Assembly (NCBI RefSeq): GCF_029227915.1 | Contig: NC_079876.1 | Span: 31,223,828-31,287,827, forward strand | Direction: 5' to 3' | DNA: 64,000 nucleotides | From: Hydractinia symbiolongicarpus | Lineage: Eukaryota > Cnidaria > Hydrozoa > Anthoathecata > Hydractiniidae | Shown: in pieces, positions 12,082 through 23,239 of the stretch | How positions within the stretch are numbered: position 1 is the stretch's first letter | How the letters are laid out: every line of letters starts with the position of its first letter | Program-made: the position numbers and the translations under genes | The notes under the pieces: generated by a model | The model's input: only the letters and a program-made list of their open reading frames with translations | Told to the model about the DNA's origin: nothing | Database searches by the model: none

Positions 12082-12888
12082 TCTCTATAATAATAGCCGT
12101 ATTCAGTCTGTCTGTTCGTGCGTCAAAAGCGACTTGTGTTAACCACGCACGAAATTGCGCACCGCTCTTTGATCTTTTTGCTTTTAAAATTTATTTTATT
12201 TTGTCTTTTCCGTAGTTTCAAAAAAGTTTAATTTAAAAATTTTCTGATACAAAATTCATGGTTAATAAACTTTTATTGTTCCTTCGTTGCAGTTTCTTTG
12301 TTAACCACGGTCAAGATGCGGACAATTAATTTCATTGAAAAAGTTTTAATTATTCGCGCCTTCTAAGGGAAATTAACAAAACAAGTTTTTAATAATAGAA
12401 GGAGAACAATAAATTTTAAAAAGATTTATTTTTTGTTTGTTCTAAACATGAATGTGAAATTTATTTTGTAAATTTTGTTTCATCTTCAACCATTTATATT
12501 TTTAATGACAACAATAAACCTGGATGTGGTTATATTTTTGCTGAAACTTATTGTTTTTTAAACTGAACAAAAAGTGTAAATGTCAAATTTAGTTTTTTAA
12601 AAGCTATTTGTAGGGAGGAGCCTCTTTTTACATCAAATTCAGGCCGTAAAAATGCACAAATTATTGTAAAGTATATGATTTTTACGAGAAAGCGGCGTAA
12701 CAATACTTCCGATAAACTATACTATAAAAAATAAAAAGTGTAGTTTACACTGCTTCCGTGTATATTTCCAGGAACCATGACTACCGCAGAGTAATTTCAT
12801 AACAGATGCGAGAAATATTTTAATTAACAGATGCGCGAAATAATTACGTCAGCTAATTCCCGTGGATTGTTCCACGGGTTAACGACTA
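12082..12888 (+). mobile_element. Helitron, tandem unit 3 (807 bp, interior enlarged)
   Basis: It starts TCTCTATAATAATAGCCG directly after the previous CTAG. It ends with hairpin CCCGTGGA-TTG-TTCCACGGG followed by TTAACGACTA, where the last G of CTAG is replaced because the next unit starts at 12889. The longer AT-rich interior may contain a secondary insertion. No coding is seen. Confidence 0.65.
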
Positions 12889-13034
12889 TCTATACTATAA
12901 TACCCGTATACGTCTGTCCGTCCGTCTGTCTGTCACGCAAAATGGTAGCTTAGCTGTGCAAGTAACGAGACGCACACAATGCGGTGTAAAAAGGACGGGC
13001 GAACCCGTTTATTTTTCCAGAGGCTAACGACTAG
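12889..13034 (+). mobile_element. Minimal Helitron, tandem unit 4 (146 bp)
   Basis: It starts TCTATACTATAATACCCG with GTCTG/GTCCG runs and ends with a degraded hairpin, CCCGTTTATTTTTCCAGAGG, CTAACGA and CTAG (13031-13034). The base after CTAG is T, as expected for insertion between A and T. Confidence 0.75.
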
Positions 13035-13760
13035 TGTAGTAATAATTCTACTTAAGACAGGCTGGAAGAGTACCGTTTTGAGTTGGTACTTAATAAGCTG
13101 TGCTTTCAAAATAACTGACGTCGCCACCTCGCCATCACTTAAATTGTATCAGTTATTTTAATCCTTTTTTCCTTTGTTTTTAAATGTTTCCCTACAAAAA
13201 AAATTATTTAGCAAAAAAGGAAGGAAAACAGTTCGTGTCAACTTTAAAACTACTTTGTTGTAAATTAATAAGAAGTAACTTGTTTCTAAGTTATGAGGGA
13301 AAGGAATGAGTGGACTCATTTTATTCTAACCTGCAACGAATCTCGCAATAATGTTGTTTTCGTTATCAAATGTTTTATGAGGCGCAGTTCTGTAAGAAAA
13401 CGCATTAGGACCAATTCTTAAGAACCGTGCACACTCAAAGTGTTCTTCCTTTTATTTAATTAAAAAAACGTGAAAAATACAGGACAAATATGTATGTTGC
13501 AACCAGGATTTTACCTATGTTGTTTATTTTTGTATTTTGTTTGCTCTGCGATTGTTCCTTATCACACTTTCACAGTAACGTAAAGGGAAGTTCACCAAAG
13601 CACAACACTTATATGTTTTTAGGCCTGAACGAAACGGTCGAAGCTCAAAGTAAGCTTTGGGTATGAACGCAATGGAACTTTCAGTGCTTACACGGTATGT
13701 GCATGTCTTTTGGTTCCGGAAAGAAAATTATATCAATAGTGTGTTTTAATTAAAAGGACG

Positions 13761-13851
13761 ATGATCATTAGCAAAATGCATCCATATATATTTTTCTTGT
13801 GGTATAATGCTTGTTTCTTCAAATTGGGGCTGTCTTTTCCTGCTAAGGAAG
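13761..13851 (+). CDS. Candidate first coding exon: signal peptide (astacin gene)
   Basis: ATG at 13761, with a second in-frame ATG at 13776, opens a hydrophobic leader containing HPYIFFLWYNACFFKLGLSF followed by PAKE. It ends at a near-perfect donor, G|GTAAGT (GT at 13852), in phase 1. The next recognised exon (24963) starts in phase 1, so the two could be joined directly or through further phase-1 exons. A leader-only first exon fits a secreted protease. The link rests on phase and sense only, across an 11-kb transposon-filled gap, so the exon might belong to another gene. Confidence 0.4.
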
Positions 13852-15382
13852 GTAAGTTCTTAGCTTTGTTGAAATCTTTTAAGTATATAAAGACTTTGAC
13901 CGCAATAAAAATAATATAATAAATTCATATACAAACAAGGTTAAAAGATAAAGCCAGCATATCGATTTTCAAAGCAAGAAATATAAAAACCGATCCTCTA
14001 TGACATTTTGTATTTGTTGTTGCTAAAGAATGTGTTTGAGAAAATAATGCCATTATAATTTTTAGCGTTATCTCAATAGACACTTATCAAATTTGTTTCT
14101 TTGGTGTGGCAGAGCTTTTTAAAACATTTTTTACAGAAAATGGATGAAAGTTTAAAATACTTCCCAAAAATTTAATTATGCTGCTTTTGATATTTGCTTG
14201 AAAGTGGGTTTTTAGCAGAAATCAAAGATTAAAAAGCGTTTTTCTCTAACAATGCCACAAAACTGGCATCGCCTCAAGCTCAAATGTGTTAGAAAATAGC
14301 GTTAGTTAAGATAAAAAATTATAATTTACCTAACAGAAAAAACAACCTTTAAAAACTAAGGAAACTGGAATCTTCACTTCTTATGTTTGATCACGTGCTT
14401 AATTGCTGTGTTCCTTTTGCAAGACATTATGTCGAATCACTTCCTTAATAAATGGTTAACCTGGTTTTTTAATTGCATAGTATAAAGTTGCGAAAATAGT
14501 GTCTATAAACGCTCGGGAATTGGTAAAAAAAAAAGTGCGCCTTAACGTTATGCAGTTAAAAAAGTGTTTTAACTCAAAATGAAATGAAACAGAACGAAAG
14601 AAAAACGATAGGTATAAACTGTCAAAACAACGAGAATGATCGGTCTGCCAAAACGGAAGTCATCAGGAGCAGGTACCGCTTCTTCCCTGTTTCTGTGAAA
14701 CATGTCTCATCTGCCCGGCAAGGAAGTATCCGATCAAACTCCTGGCAATTACATACTGTGGAACTTGCATAAATATTTAGGATTCAAAATTCCCGCTTTA
14801 CACTTCCCTTTGCGTCCGACAATTATCATCACAAAATTAGTACGAAATTTCTTTTTTCTCCACGGATGTAACTTCTATGTTAAGTTTCCAGTGAATTGTA
14901 GAAAAATCTTTCGTAAAAGTTTTACTTTGGTGGAATAAAGCAGGGAAAATATAATTTTTCATAAGATTATCTTTGATCTACCCCCGAATATGAGTCACTA
15001 TTTTAAATTTCTTTTAAACATCCACACTCTGTATAGCCTAGTTAACTAAGCTTTCTTCTTCGAGTTGATAAAATGAGTTTCTCCCAAACTAAAGCTTAGA
15101 CGCGAACGAATGACTCAGCGGAAACCCTGAGTTTAAATTAAACAATGTGACTAATCGCTTCGGAGGCCATATTAATTTTTCTGTGAGTTGTTTACCAAGC
15201 TTGGCCACATCTTACTGTGGTAAAAACTTTATAGTTTACTAATGTTTGTTAGGGTGAGTAAAACAACTCGCTGGTATATTCGGATGAAAAGGGCTTTCCC
15301 CGACATGGACCACGTGAGCAAAGAACAATAGAATTAACCAATCAAAAAGCGCGGCCAGATTTTGGCCGCAGAAAAATCGTTT
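13852..15382. other. No supported exon; probable intron
   Basis: AT-rich sequence with short frames. I see no exon carrying the FxGD cysteine-switch motif expected in an astacin propeptide. From about 15300 a CCAAT-like 'aaccaatca', an E-box CACGTG and 'gcggccagattttggccgc' (a 7-bp inverted repeat) lie close together, just before a long hairpin. Confidence 0.4.
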
Positions 15383-15439
15383 GAGACCCAGCGTAATTTT
15401 TCCGATTTCCCGGTGGTAAGAAAAATTACGCTGGGTCTC
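15383..15439. repeat. Perfect 20-bp inverted repeat (hairpin)
   Basis: Arm GAGACCCAGCGTAATTTTTC (15383-15402) is matched exactly by its reverse complement at 15420-15439, with a 17-base spacer. It may be one piece of a MITE or an expressed hairpin. Confidence 0.9.
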
Positions 15440-15659
15440 CTGGCTACACTCTGTATTAAAATTATAGACTTTAAAATATTAGAAATATAATTCACCATGC
15501 ACAGCAAGCTATAAATTATTCTGCTTTTTTTTTAAATACTGTGAAGTTATACTGTTATACCTTTTCTTTTACATGCTGCTTTTTTATTATTTATTTTTCT
15601 ATTATCATCAATTTTATTTGTACGTTTAGAAGCCATGTTTCACATTTATCTATACAAAT

Positions 15660-15744
15660 TTTTAACTTAACGTCAGCAGTCCATATACAAAATTTCCACT
15701 GTTTTTCTGCCTTAGTGGATTTTTCCACGGGCTTTATCGACTAG
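15660..15744 (+). mobile_element. Helitron family A 3' end only
   Basis: It ends with GTGGA-TTTT-TCCACGGG, CTTTATCGA and CTAG (15741-15744). The upstream part of this copy cannot be traced, so the left limit is approximate. The next unit abuts it. Confidence 0.65.
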
Positions 15745-16336
15745 TCTGTATAATAATAAGGAGAGTGTGTGCGTCTGTCTGTGACAGGCAAAGTTGATGT
15801 GTTTATTTTCCTTTGATGTTGCCGAAAAAGTTATGTCTAACATGTTAAATTTTCTGACGTTACGGCGCAACGTCACTAACACTACTTTAACGTCAATATC
15901 CTATATTTTAAATTAATGAAGCCATTATAGTGCACCTAAAATTTTAACTTGGAAACGAAGTGGTGACGTCAATGATTTTTCACCGCGTGGGTAACTAGGG
16001 ACCACCTAGGACCAATTTGGGTAAGGTTCATAACCCTGGGTCCCCAAATCCGTTTCGGAATGGACGGGTTGATGACGTCATTAAAAAACTTTCAAACCTT
16101 AATATCTCTGCAGCCGTTTGTGAAAAGTACACAATCCTACGCAATTTCTTTACATCTCATCAACCGCTCATCAAAAGCACATAATCATATATATTTTCTT
16201 AATCACCGCTTTAAGCTCTCCACAATAGAGGCAACGTTAAAACAAAGTTCTAAATTTTTTTTAGTGGATGAGTTGCTGACATCATCAAAATTTCTATCCT
16301 CACTCAGTGGATTTTTCCACGGGCCTTATCTACTAG
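15745..16336 (+). mobile_element. Helitron family A, tandem unit (592 bp)
   Basis: It starts TCTGTATAATAATAAGGAG with a GTCTG run. It ends with 'cagtggatttttccacgggc', CTTATCTA and CTAG (16333-16336). It has a TC start and CTAG end but no coding capacity. The 5' part ('gacaggcaaagt', 'cctttgatgttgccgaaaa') differs from the next unit, showing 5' subtypes. Confidence 0.8.
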
Positions 16337-17101
16337 TCTCTATAATAATACGCCAGTTCCGTGTTTCTGTCTGTCACTTTTGCAAAGTGAATAAAATTTC
16401 TTTGATAAAGTCTATAAAACATCACCTATAAATGTGTTCTGTAAATTAGCAAACTTTGACGTTAAAGAAATATTGACGTCAAAGGAAAGTATATTAAGAT
16501 TGGTGAAGCCATTGCATTGCACTTTTAAATTTAAGGCTAAGTAACTTAAAAACGCGAGGAAATAACTGACGTCATCTCCTACGTGGGTAACTAGGGAACA
16601 CCTAGGACCAACTTGGGTAAGTTTTTTAAACCCTGGTCCCCGAATCCATTTCGGAATGGACCTATTGATGACGTCATCAAAAAACATTTAAACCACTATA
16701 TCTCAGTAACCGATCGTCAAAAGTACATGTTCCTATACATTTTCTTGATCAGCGTTTAATATCTATACTATGAAAGCAACCGGCATGCAAACTTCTTAAA
16801 AAAAAATTGTGTTTTGACGGGCCATAGTATTTGCTAGGGTTAATATTGCGAGCAGAGGGGACATTATAAATATACTGAGTATGTGTCTCAGGGAGTTACC
16901 GTATCCTTAACCGTTAAGCACATGATCATATACATGTTCTTGATCAGCGCATTAAGCTCTACACAATAGAGGCAACGTGAAAACAAGGTTGTAAATTATT
17001 ATGCTTTTTGGATGGGTTGCTGACGTCATCAAAATTTAAATGACGCTTCTTTATCATTTTTACCTGCCTCAGTGGATTTTCCCACGGGCTTTATCGACTA
17101 G
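16337..17101 (+). mobile_element. Helitron family A, tandem unit (765 bp)
   Basis: It starts TCTCTATAATAATACGCC and ends GTGGA-TTTT-CCCACGGG, CTTTATCGA, CTAG (17098-17101). The interior carries the repeated 'tgacgtcatcaaaa' and 'tttcttgatcagcg' blocks of the family. No protein is encoded. Confidence 0.8.
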
Positions 17102-17841
17102 TCTATATAATACTACGCCAGTTCCGGGTGTCTGTGACAGGCAAAGTGGATGTCTTCATTTTTCTTTGATATTGCCGAAAAAGGCATGTCTAATATGTTA
17201 AATTTTTTGACGTTACGGCGCGACGTCAATAACACTACTTTAACGTCAATATCTCATATTAAATTAATGAAGCCATTACAGTGCAATTTAAACTTTGAGG
17301 CCAAATAACTTACATTTTATACATTTTCTTGATCAGCGCTTTAAGCTCTACACAATAGAGGCAACGTAAAAACAAGTTCTAAAATTTTTTGTGAATGGGT
17401 TGCTGACGAAAAAAAGGAAAGAAAAGAAAGAAAAAAGAAAATATTTTTGTTCTTTCATTAGGGACTTTGCTGACGTCAGCAAAATTTTAAACCTTACATC
17501 TCATTAACCATTCATCCAAATCACGTGATTATAAACATCTTCTTGATCGGCGCTTTAAGGTCTACAGAATTAAAAAAATTCTGTGTTTTGGCGGGTCTTT
17601 GCAGGATTTAGCAACATTTTTAAACTCTTATACCTCCGTAGGCGTTCGTCAAGAACATATGATATCCTATACATTATTTTGACCAGCGTTTCAACCTTTA
17701 CACATTACAGGCAACAAATAACTACTTTTCGCCAATGTTCTTTTTGTATATGATTGGCTGATGTCAGCAAAATATCTAAAACAACCTATTTTTCATCCTC
17801 TTTTTGCCTCAGTGGATTTTCCCACGGGCCGTATCGACTAG
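17102..17841 (+). mobile_element. Helitron family A, last unit of the tandem array (740 bp)
   Basis: It starts TCTATATAATACTACGCC and ends GTGGATTTTCCCACGGG, CCGTATCGA, CTAG (17838-17841). The following base is T, the expected target base. Confidence 0.8.
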
Positions 17842-17882
17842 TAAGAATAATATTTAAATATGGCCAGAAAATAATTATTGTT

Positions 17883-17917
17883 AAGCTTGGACATATTCTA
17901 ATAATATGTCCAAGCTT
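17883..17917. repeat. Perfect 15-bp inverted repeat (hairpin)
   Basis: AAGCTTGGACATATT (17883-17897) is followed by a 5-base loop and its exact reverse complement (17903-17917). It lies 41 bases past a Helitron terminus. Confidence 0.9.
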
Positions 17918-17992
17918 GATGGTTTGTGCCAAATATATAAAATTATTTGATGAGCAAAATTTGATTATACATTTCAATTTCTTACAGCATAG

Positions 17993-18600
17993 TAAACCAA
18001 ACTTCTTTGTTCGTCCAAAGCAACAAAAAAACCCGTAACATGTGGCAGAATTTTTTCATTAGCTATAACAAATTGTAACAAGCGTATATTATTAGAGAGG
18101 ATGATATTTGTAAAAGGTTAAGAATATTCATGCTGAAACGACACTGTTCTTATAAAAAGAGCATGTATATGTGAGAGAAGAATTTATCTAACTTATTAAA
18201 AGTAATTTTCCGTTGTTACTGTTGTTAACATTACAGGATATAGTGATAACATAAAATTTTGAAAAATTTAACTCTATGTTTACACATGTTGTTACGATAC
18301 CTTCAAATTTATTTGATTTTTATATTCGAAAACGTTATTATTATTAATAATAGTTACGGGACATTTGCACTATTTCCTTGACAGGATAAAAAGGCGACAA
18401 TAATCTGAGAAGTAAGACTCTGACATGTGACTATATTACATTGCTAACTTTACCTTTATTTCTGCTTCGTATAAAAATAATTAAAAGATTTTTAGTATGT
18501 TTTCAAGCCTGCTTTTTACATGCACTGACATCCACTAAATTTTGCAAGAGTTTTGCGGAACATTTCTTTTAACTTTACAAAAACAAAACTGGAAAAAATA
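17993..18600 (+). repeat. Unclassified dispersed repeat C, copy 1
   Basis: About 600 bases align in order with 38664-39306: 'cgtccaaagca', 'acgggacatttgcact', 'gctaactttacctttatttctgcttcgtat', 'aaaataattaaaagattt' and 'attgcaagagttt' are shared. Identity is roughly 75% with indels. I see no terminal motif, target duplication or coding. Confidence 0.8.
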
Positions 18601-18638
18601 TGTGTATAGGTCATTCCATACCATACACAATTCTAGTT

Positions 18639-18992
18639 TTACGTAAGCGTGTTTTCCTCTAAACACTTTCTTGCCTGTTGGAAATTTTTCTTTTCGTTTG
18701 ACACAATTGAATGCGAGCTGACAGCATGGGTTTTCACAGGTGATACATCAATCTCTGTAAAAGTGGAATTTAACGATCTTTTTGCAGTGTCTGACAAATC
18801 AGATGATTCAATTGTGCAACATTGTCAATCCGTTCTTGTCAACCTGTTTGTTCATCCTTTTTATTTCTCTTGTCTCTTTGGCAACAAGAAATCTGCATGC
18901 TTGACAAAGTTTAAAATCTGGCATTACATGGATGCCGTACTTCTGCAGTAATTTTGCTTCTTCAAATGAAACCTCTTTTAAGCTCCCTAATT
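18639..18992 (-). pseudogene. Fragment of a PIN/CXC-type mobile-element protein, zinc-ribbon-like region
   Basis: On the minus strand a coding-like stretch starts near 18992 with FEEAKLLQKYGIHVMPDF, then a CxxC pair (LCQAC), and stops at a TGA near 18809. In another frame it continues with ESSDLSDTAKRSLNSTF and IDVSPVKTHAVSSHSI down to a TAA at 18639-18641. Acidic/Ser text, then 'SLNS..EIDVSPVK', after a CxxC segment resembles the N-terminal part of uncharacterised invertebrate mobile-element proteins of the kind decayed at 20.5-22.9 kb. I place it there by recollection only. One frameshift separates the two parts. It lies outside that element's TIRs, on the same strand but downstream, so it is a separate insertion or a rearranged piece. 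Confidence 0.4.
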
Positions 18993-20040
18993 TAAATATT
19001 TTTTTATTAGCTGATTTTTTTTATGTTTTAAAAAAGTACTTTTCTAAAAGCTAACAACAAACTTTACATTTTTTTAAATTCTATCATAGTTGTTGTTGTA
19101 CTGACTACAACAACTATTCTGATTAGCAAAAAATCTTTTTAAATAAACATCTCTATGATGTAACCACACAGTTGCTGCTGTGTTATTTATACCAGTTTGC
19201 CGCTGTATATGTCCGTTTTCAAAATGAAGGAAGATTCTCCATTACACATAACTCTGTCTGTGACAAACTTGTATAGATTTTGTGCCAATGGAACAATCGG
19301 TGGTACTGTTACTTAACACAATTGATAACTTATCAAACTCTGAAATAAAGTTGTGAATGCAAAATGCTATTGTAAGCATTGCACATTTGAATTATATGCT
19401 CAATGGTCTTTGAGTACTTGTCTCTAAAAATAGATTTAATAAATAAAAACGCTTCAAACTAAAATTTCAATGAAGAACCTGTTAATTTAAATATTGCTTA
19501 TTCCAGTTTCGTGGCTGTTTACTAAAGTTATTTTAATTATTCTGCATGCACCAAAATTTTTTCTGTAACACATTCATCAACATAAGTACTCCAAACAAAT
19601 GCTGGGGCTAAAATATTTTTGTTGTAAAGCGTGATATACAACAGTCTATTTTATATCATTTTTCTTTAAAAATCTACATTGTGTATAGAATAAAAATTAT
19701 GTTACCAGTCAAGAATATAATCATTTTTCTTGACTATACTACCAGTTTCATCCTTTCTTTCTCATTTTGTGTTTGAATTAACTCCAGTATCATAAAATAA
19801 GGATTTTATAGGCTAGAACGATCAATTGTTTGATGCAACGATAATTAAATTCTATGTTTTTGCCTCTTAGTTGAATATTTAATGAAGCAGAAATAATACA
19901 TTTTTTATTATTGCTATACAACTTATGAAGAACATATGAACATATGAAGATTATGTGGAAAGAATTTTTAGTTTGCATGACTCTTTGCCGGTCAAAGGAT
20001 AAGCTAAATTTTCGTAGCTTTTTGTGTTAAATTTACTATT

Positions 20041-20240
20041 AGTCCAGTCGTTAAAGTAAAAAAAACACACTGACCTGGAAAAAAATTATATAGAGCTGAA
20101 ATTTGGCACACTTACTCCTTTTAATATGCAGATTACCAGAAAAAAAATCCCCATCAATAGCATTTGTAGAAAATGAGATATGCGCCATTTTTAAAAATGG
20201 TTAATTTCCACATTTTCGAGAAAACGAAAGTTAGTCAATT
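20041..20240 (+). repeat. Left TIR of the 3.4-kb element
   Basis: It is the inverted partner of 23240-23405 and ends inward with the 'gcgccatttttaaaaatgg' palindrome. Confidence 0.8.
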
Positions 20241-20537
20241 CGAAAACCAGTCAATTTAAAACAAAAGGTATTATCAACCCAACTCTCCAAAATCATTATT
20301 TTTAAAGTCATGGACTTTCTTTAATAGTTGTAATTTAATACATTTAATAGTATGTAAAATCAAAATGAATCAAATATATCAAAAATGTTTCTATTCTCTT
20401 CTTCATCTTCCAAACCATCTTCGACGTTACTATCACCATCGAATACCTAAAAAAGAGTGATTAATAAGACAAAGGCTGGCTTTTTTGCTAAACTAACTCC
20501 TTAGAAGAGATTTGCCATTAAAAATGAAGAATTATAG

Positions 20538-22900
20538 AGAATGGACCTCTTTATTTTCACATGTTTCACCGTGACATTCTCCACAAGACTGCATACAGCT
20601 AAGACCATGTTTTCTGCACGAACACAAATTTGTTGCACAGGGTGACTTCAAAGTAGCTTTGCAGTTGCATTTAATGATTTTAGGAGGCTATCAGGGGTGA
20701 CTGGTTTATCTGTCTTTATTGGCATCATTTGAGAATTTTCAATTTTCCAGCCCCATTTGCTTGGATCAACTTGCTTAAGCTATAAGACAAAAGATTGTTA
20801 TGAAAATGGAGAAATTTCTACTTTAACTGACATTGCTTGGACACTTGTGTGATTAAAAATTTATACTTTTCTTCCTCTAATATCTCATTATCTGTAAATG
20901 AACTCGATCCCTTTCCAACACATATCGAGATATATCCTGTATCTCCAAAAATCATAAGGAAGCATTGGTGGTAATGTCTGTATCTAAAGTCTTCTCTGAT
21001 CAAACTTTGAGATTTAATGAAGAAAACCCTTTTGTATTGTGAATAAATGTTATATTATACTATGTAACAAACTCCCCTAAGTGTGCATAAATCGGTCAAG
21101 TCGTTACCATCATAAATGATTTAAAACGCTTTGATGGCAGCTTCTTTGACATCTCTGTTGTCTCCCCAAACATCAGCCATTATTGTGTCCCAGCCGGAAA
21201 ACGAATGCAAAAAAGGAATATGCTGTCGGATAGGGTTCCATTTCTGACAGACAACTTTCATGTTCAAGGCTTTATCCAACCTCTGTTCTTGACAATGGTA
21301 TAGAAGCATCATTGCAACATCAGTATCATCGGCAACTGTTACAACGGCCTTTTGGTGGTTTGTTTCGGCTTCTTTTAGTGCGGTTGCGGCGATTGTTGTA
21401 TCAGCATCACCATCACAAATCTTTACTGTTTGCCCGTCTTGCTAAAGTTTTATGCTGATATGCCTGATAAAACAGGTTTTGTTATCTTCGTTATTTAGAA
21501 AACTTTCTTTGGTAAAAGTTATTTTGTTGAAACCAAAAACATCGAAATTGGGCATCGTTTTCCATCACCTGTTCGTCGCATGCGCGCATTTGATTTCGTG
21601 CTAGGACCATCGTATCGATCAAAGACAATGCAAGATTTATAGTGCCGTCGAACGTAACTAACGTAAACTTGCAATAGTTCATCAAAAGTAGAATTTTCGA
21701 TCCAACGGACTCTATGCAAAAGCGCTTCACCATCGACTACGAAATAAGGATCAATTTGCATTTGATTTTTTTCCAGTGCTTCATCATCGTTCATCACAGC
21801 TTTACGTAATGAGGACTTGTCAGGTTTTCTCATTAACCTTTTTAAAGAGGGACACTGGCTCTTGTTTTAGTTCGAAAGCAAAAAATTATTCGATGTCTTC
21901 TTTTTCCCTTTGCGCTATGGCTACCAATCGTGTGAACAACACCGTTGGATTGACTATGACAGATTCTTTATTCAATTGGAATTTGGATTGCAAGGAAATG
22001 ATGGGCTTAACCTGGTCCTTCCGCTTGATTGAGCATTCACCTACTGAAAAACAATCATTTTCATCAGACGTAAAGCCAAAAGAAAGCGAATGAAGCTTTG
22101 TGTCTTCATAAACAAATGGATTTCTTTGCTGTAGCCAATCTATGAAGATCTTGCAATATGTATAATCTTTGGAGCGTCTTGACGCCCCCATCTCGACTTG
22201 TCGCTCGCTTGCTTTGACAGTAAGACCAGAGACGCCAGTCATTGCTTCATAAATGGAGGCGCTGGAATTCAAGCTAAGAACCCAAAGATTCCGCACATCA
22301 TTTTTCACCCCTCTCTCTCTCTGGTGAGTTCTCCTCTGGTTTTGATTAATCTCATGAGAGCCTGTTCGATCACAAGGTCAGACCATAAACCTGCCCAGTA
22401 CCGGTTGGATCTTATAACGGCATGTGAACCTTGTTAAAATTTCTGATGGAGCCAAGGATTTTTTCGCTGGAGGGCAACCATTTGTTGAAGGTTCAGTCAT
22501 GCATTCTTGGCATAATTAATATGTCCCTTGGCTGCAAACAAGTTTAACATTTCCTTGGTAGCTTCGAGAAGGCGTGGCCAGTTAGACGTCTTTTCTGCAA
22601 TGCTATACTTCTTGATTGTTGCAATGTATTTTAAGTATGATATCCACAATTTTGCGGTTCAAGACTTCAAGTAGAGAGTATTGGTTTTTTCATCAAACAC
22701 TCTACCAAAAGTTGCAAGTTCATCAGAATTCAACTTCTGTACAATTTCTTTTCTATCTTTGAAGTTCATAGAGAAGTCATCGTTGCAACCAACAATCTCT
22801 TCCGTAAGTATTGTCACCAATGCAGACTCAGCAAGAAAATGTGCACGCAATGCTCTTGAAATTGCTTTTTCAGAAATCATGTGTATCTTCTCTATCATAT
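20538..22900 (-). pseudogene. Decayed mobile-element protein with PIN/FEN1-like and tesmin-type CXC regions
   Basis: Read on the minus strand, the pieces come in this order. An N-terminal block has AISRALRAHFLAESAL (22.66-22.90 kb). Then come YSIAEKTSNWPRLLEATKEM and GHINYAKNA (about 22.5-22.6 kb), YWAGLWSDLVIEQALMRLI and RNLWVLSL (about 22.25-22.4 kb), and YFVVDGEALLHRVRW and CIVFDRYDGPSTKSNARMRR (21.52-21.83 kb). A nuclease-like acidic stretch has DGDADTTIAA and VADDTDVAMMLLYH (about 21.3-21.42 kb), followed by FLHSFSGWDT, WGWKIEN near 20.75 kb, and last a Cys-rich CXC block with CNCK and CSCRKHGLSCMQSC (about 20.6 kb). I recognise this order from large uncharacterised proteins common in cnidarian and arthropod genomes. 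The acidic DAD/DDTD pattern suggests a PIN/FEN1-like nuclease fold. Several stops and frame changes break it. Confidence 0.7.
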
Positions 22901-23239
22901 CTTCCGTTTTCTACGTGTACAGTCTTTTAATCACTAAATAAACGTAAACATTCGAAACTGGAATTTGATAAATTCTAAATGATTCGAAAAGTCTGGGATA
23001 TAAATAAAGCAAACTTATTTTCTGACCTTTTATAAGAAAAATATAACTGAAAAAAAAACTAAAAATAGATCTGAATATCTATATATCTACCTTTCCCCAC
23101 TAACCCCCTTGATTAAAAAGAACTTAAAACACTTAAAATAATGATTTTTGTAAGTTGGTGTAATAATATTTTTTGTTCCAAATCGAAAGTTCTTTTCAAC
23201 AGTTTAATTAGTTTTCAAATTTACCAACTTTCGTTTTCT

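Noticed and set aside
11581-12215. Short plus-strand frames with VSLIIAIVCLCVRESG-like text
   Set aside because: They are translations of the Helitron 5' end (TAATAATAGCC...GTCTGTCTGTGTG) and recur wherever such an end occurs.
18649-18951. 100-residue plus-strand frame
   Set aside because: The minus strand of the same stretch carries the recognisable CxxC and VSPVK text, so the plus frame is a shadow.
21776-22093. Plus-strand frames inside the TIR element
   Set aside because: They are shadows of the minus-strand PIN/CXC pseudogene, whose motifs are clearly on the other strand.
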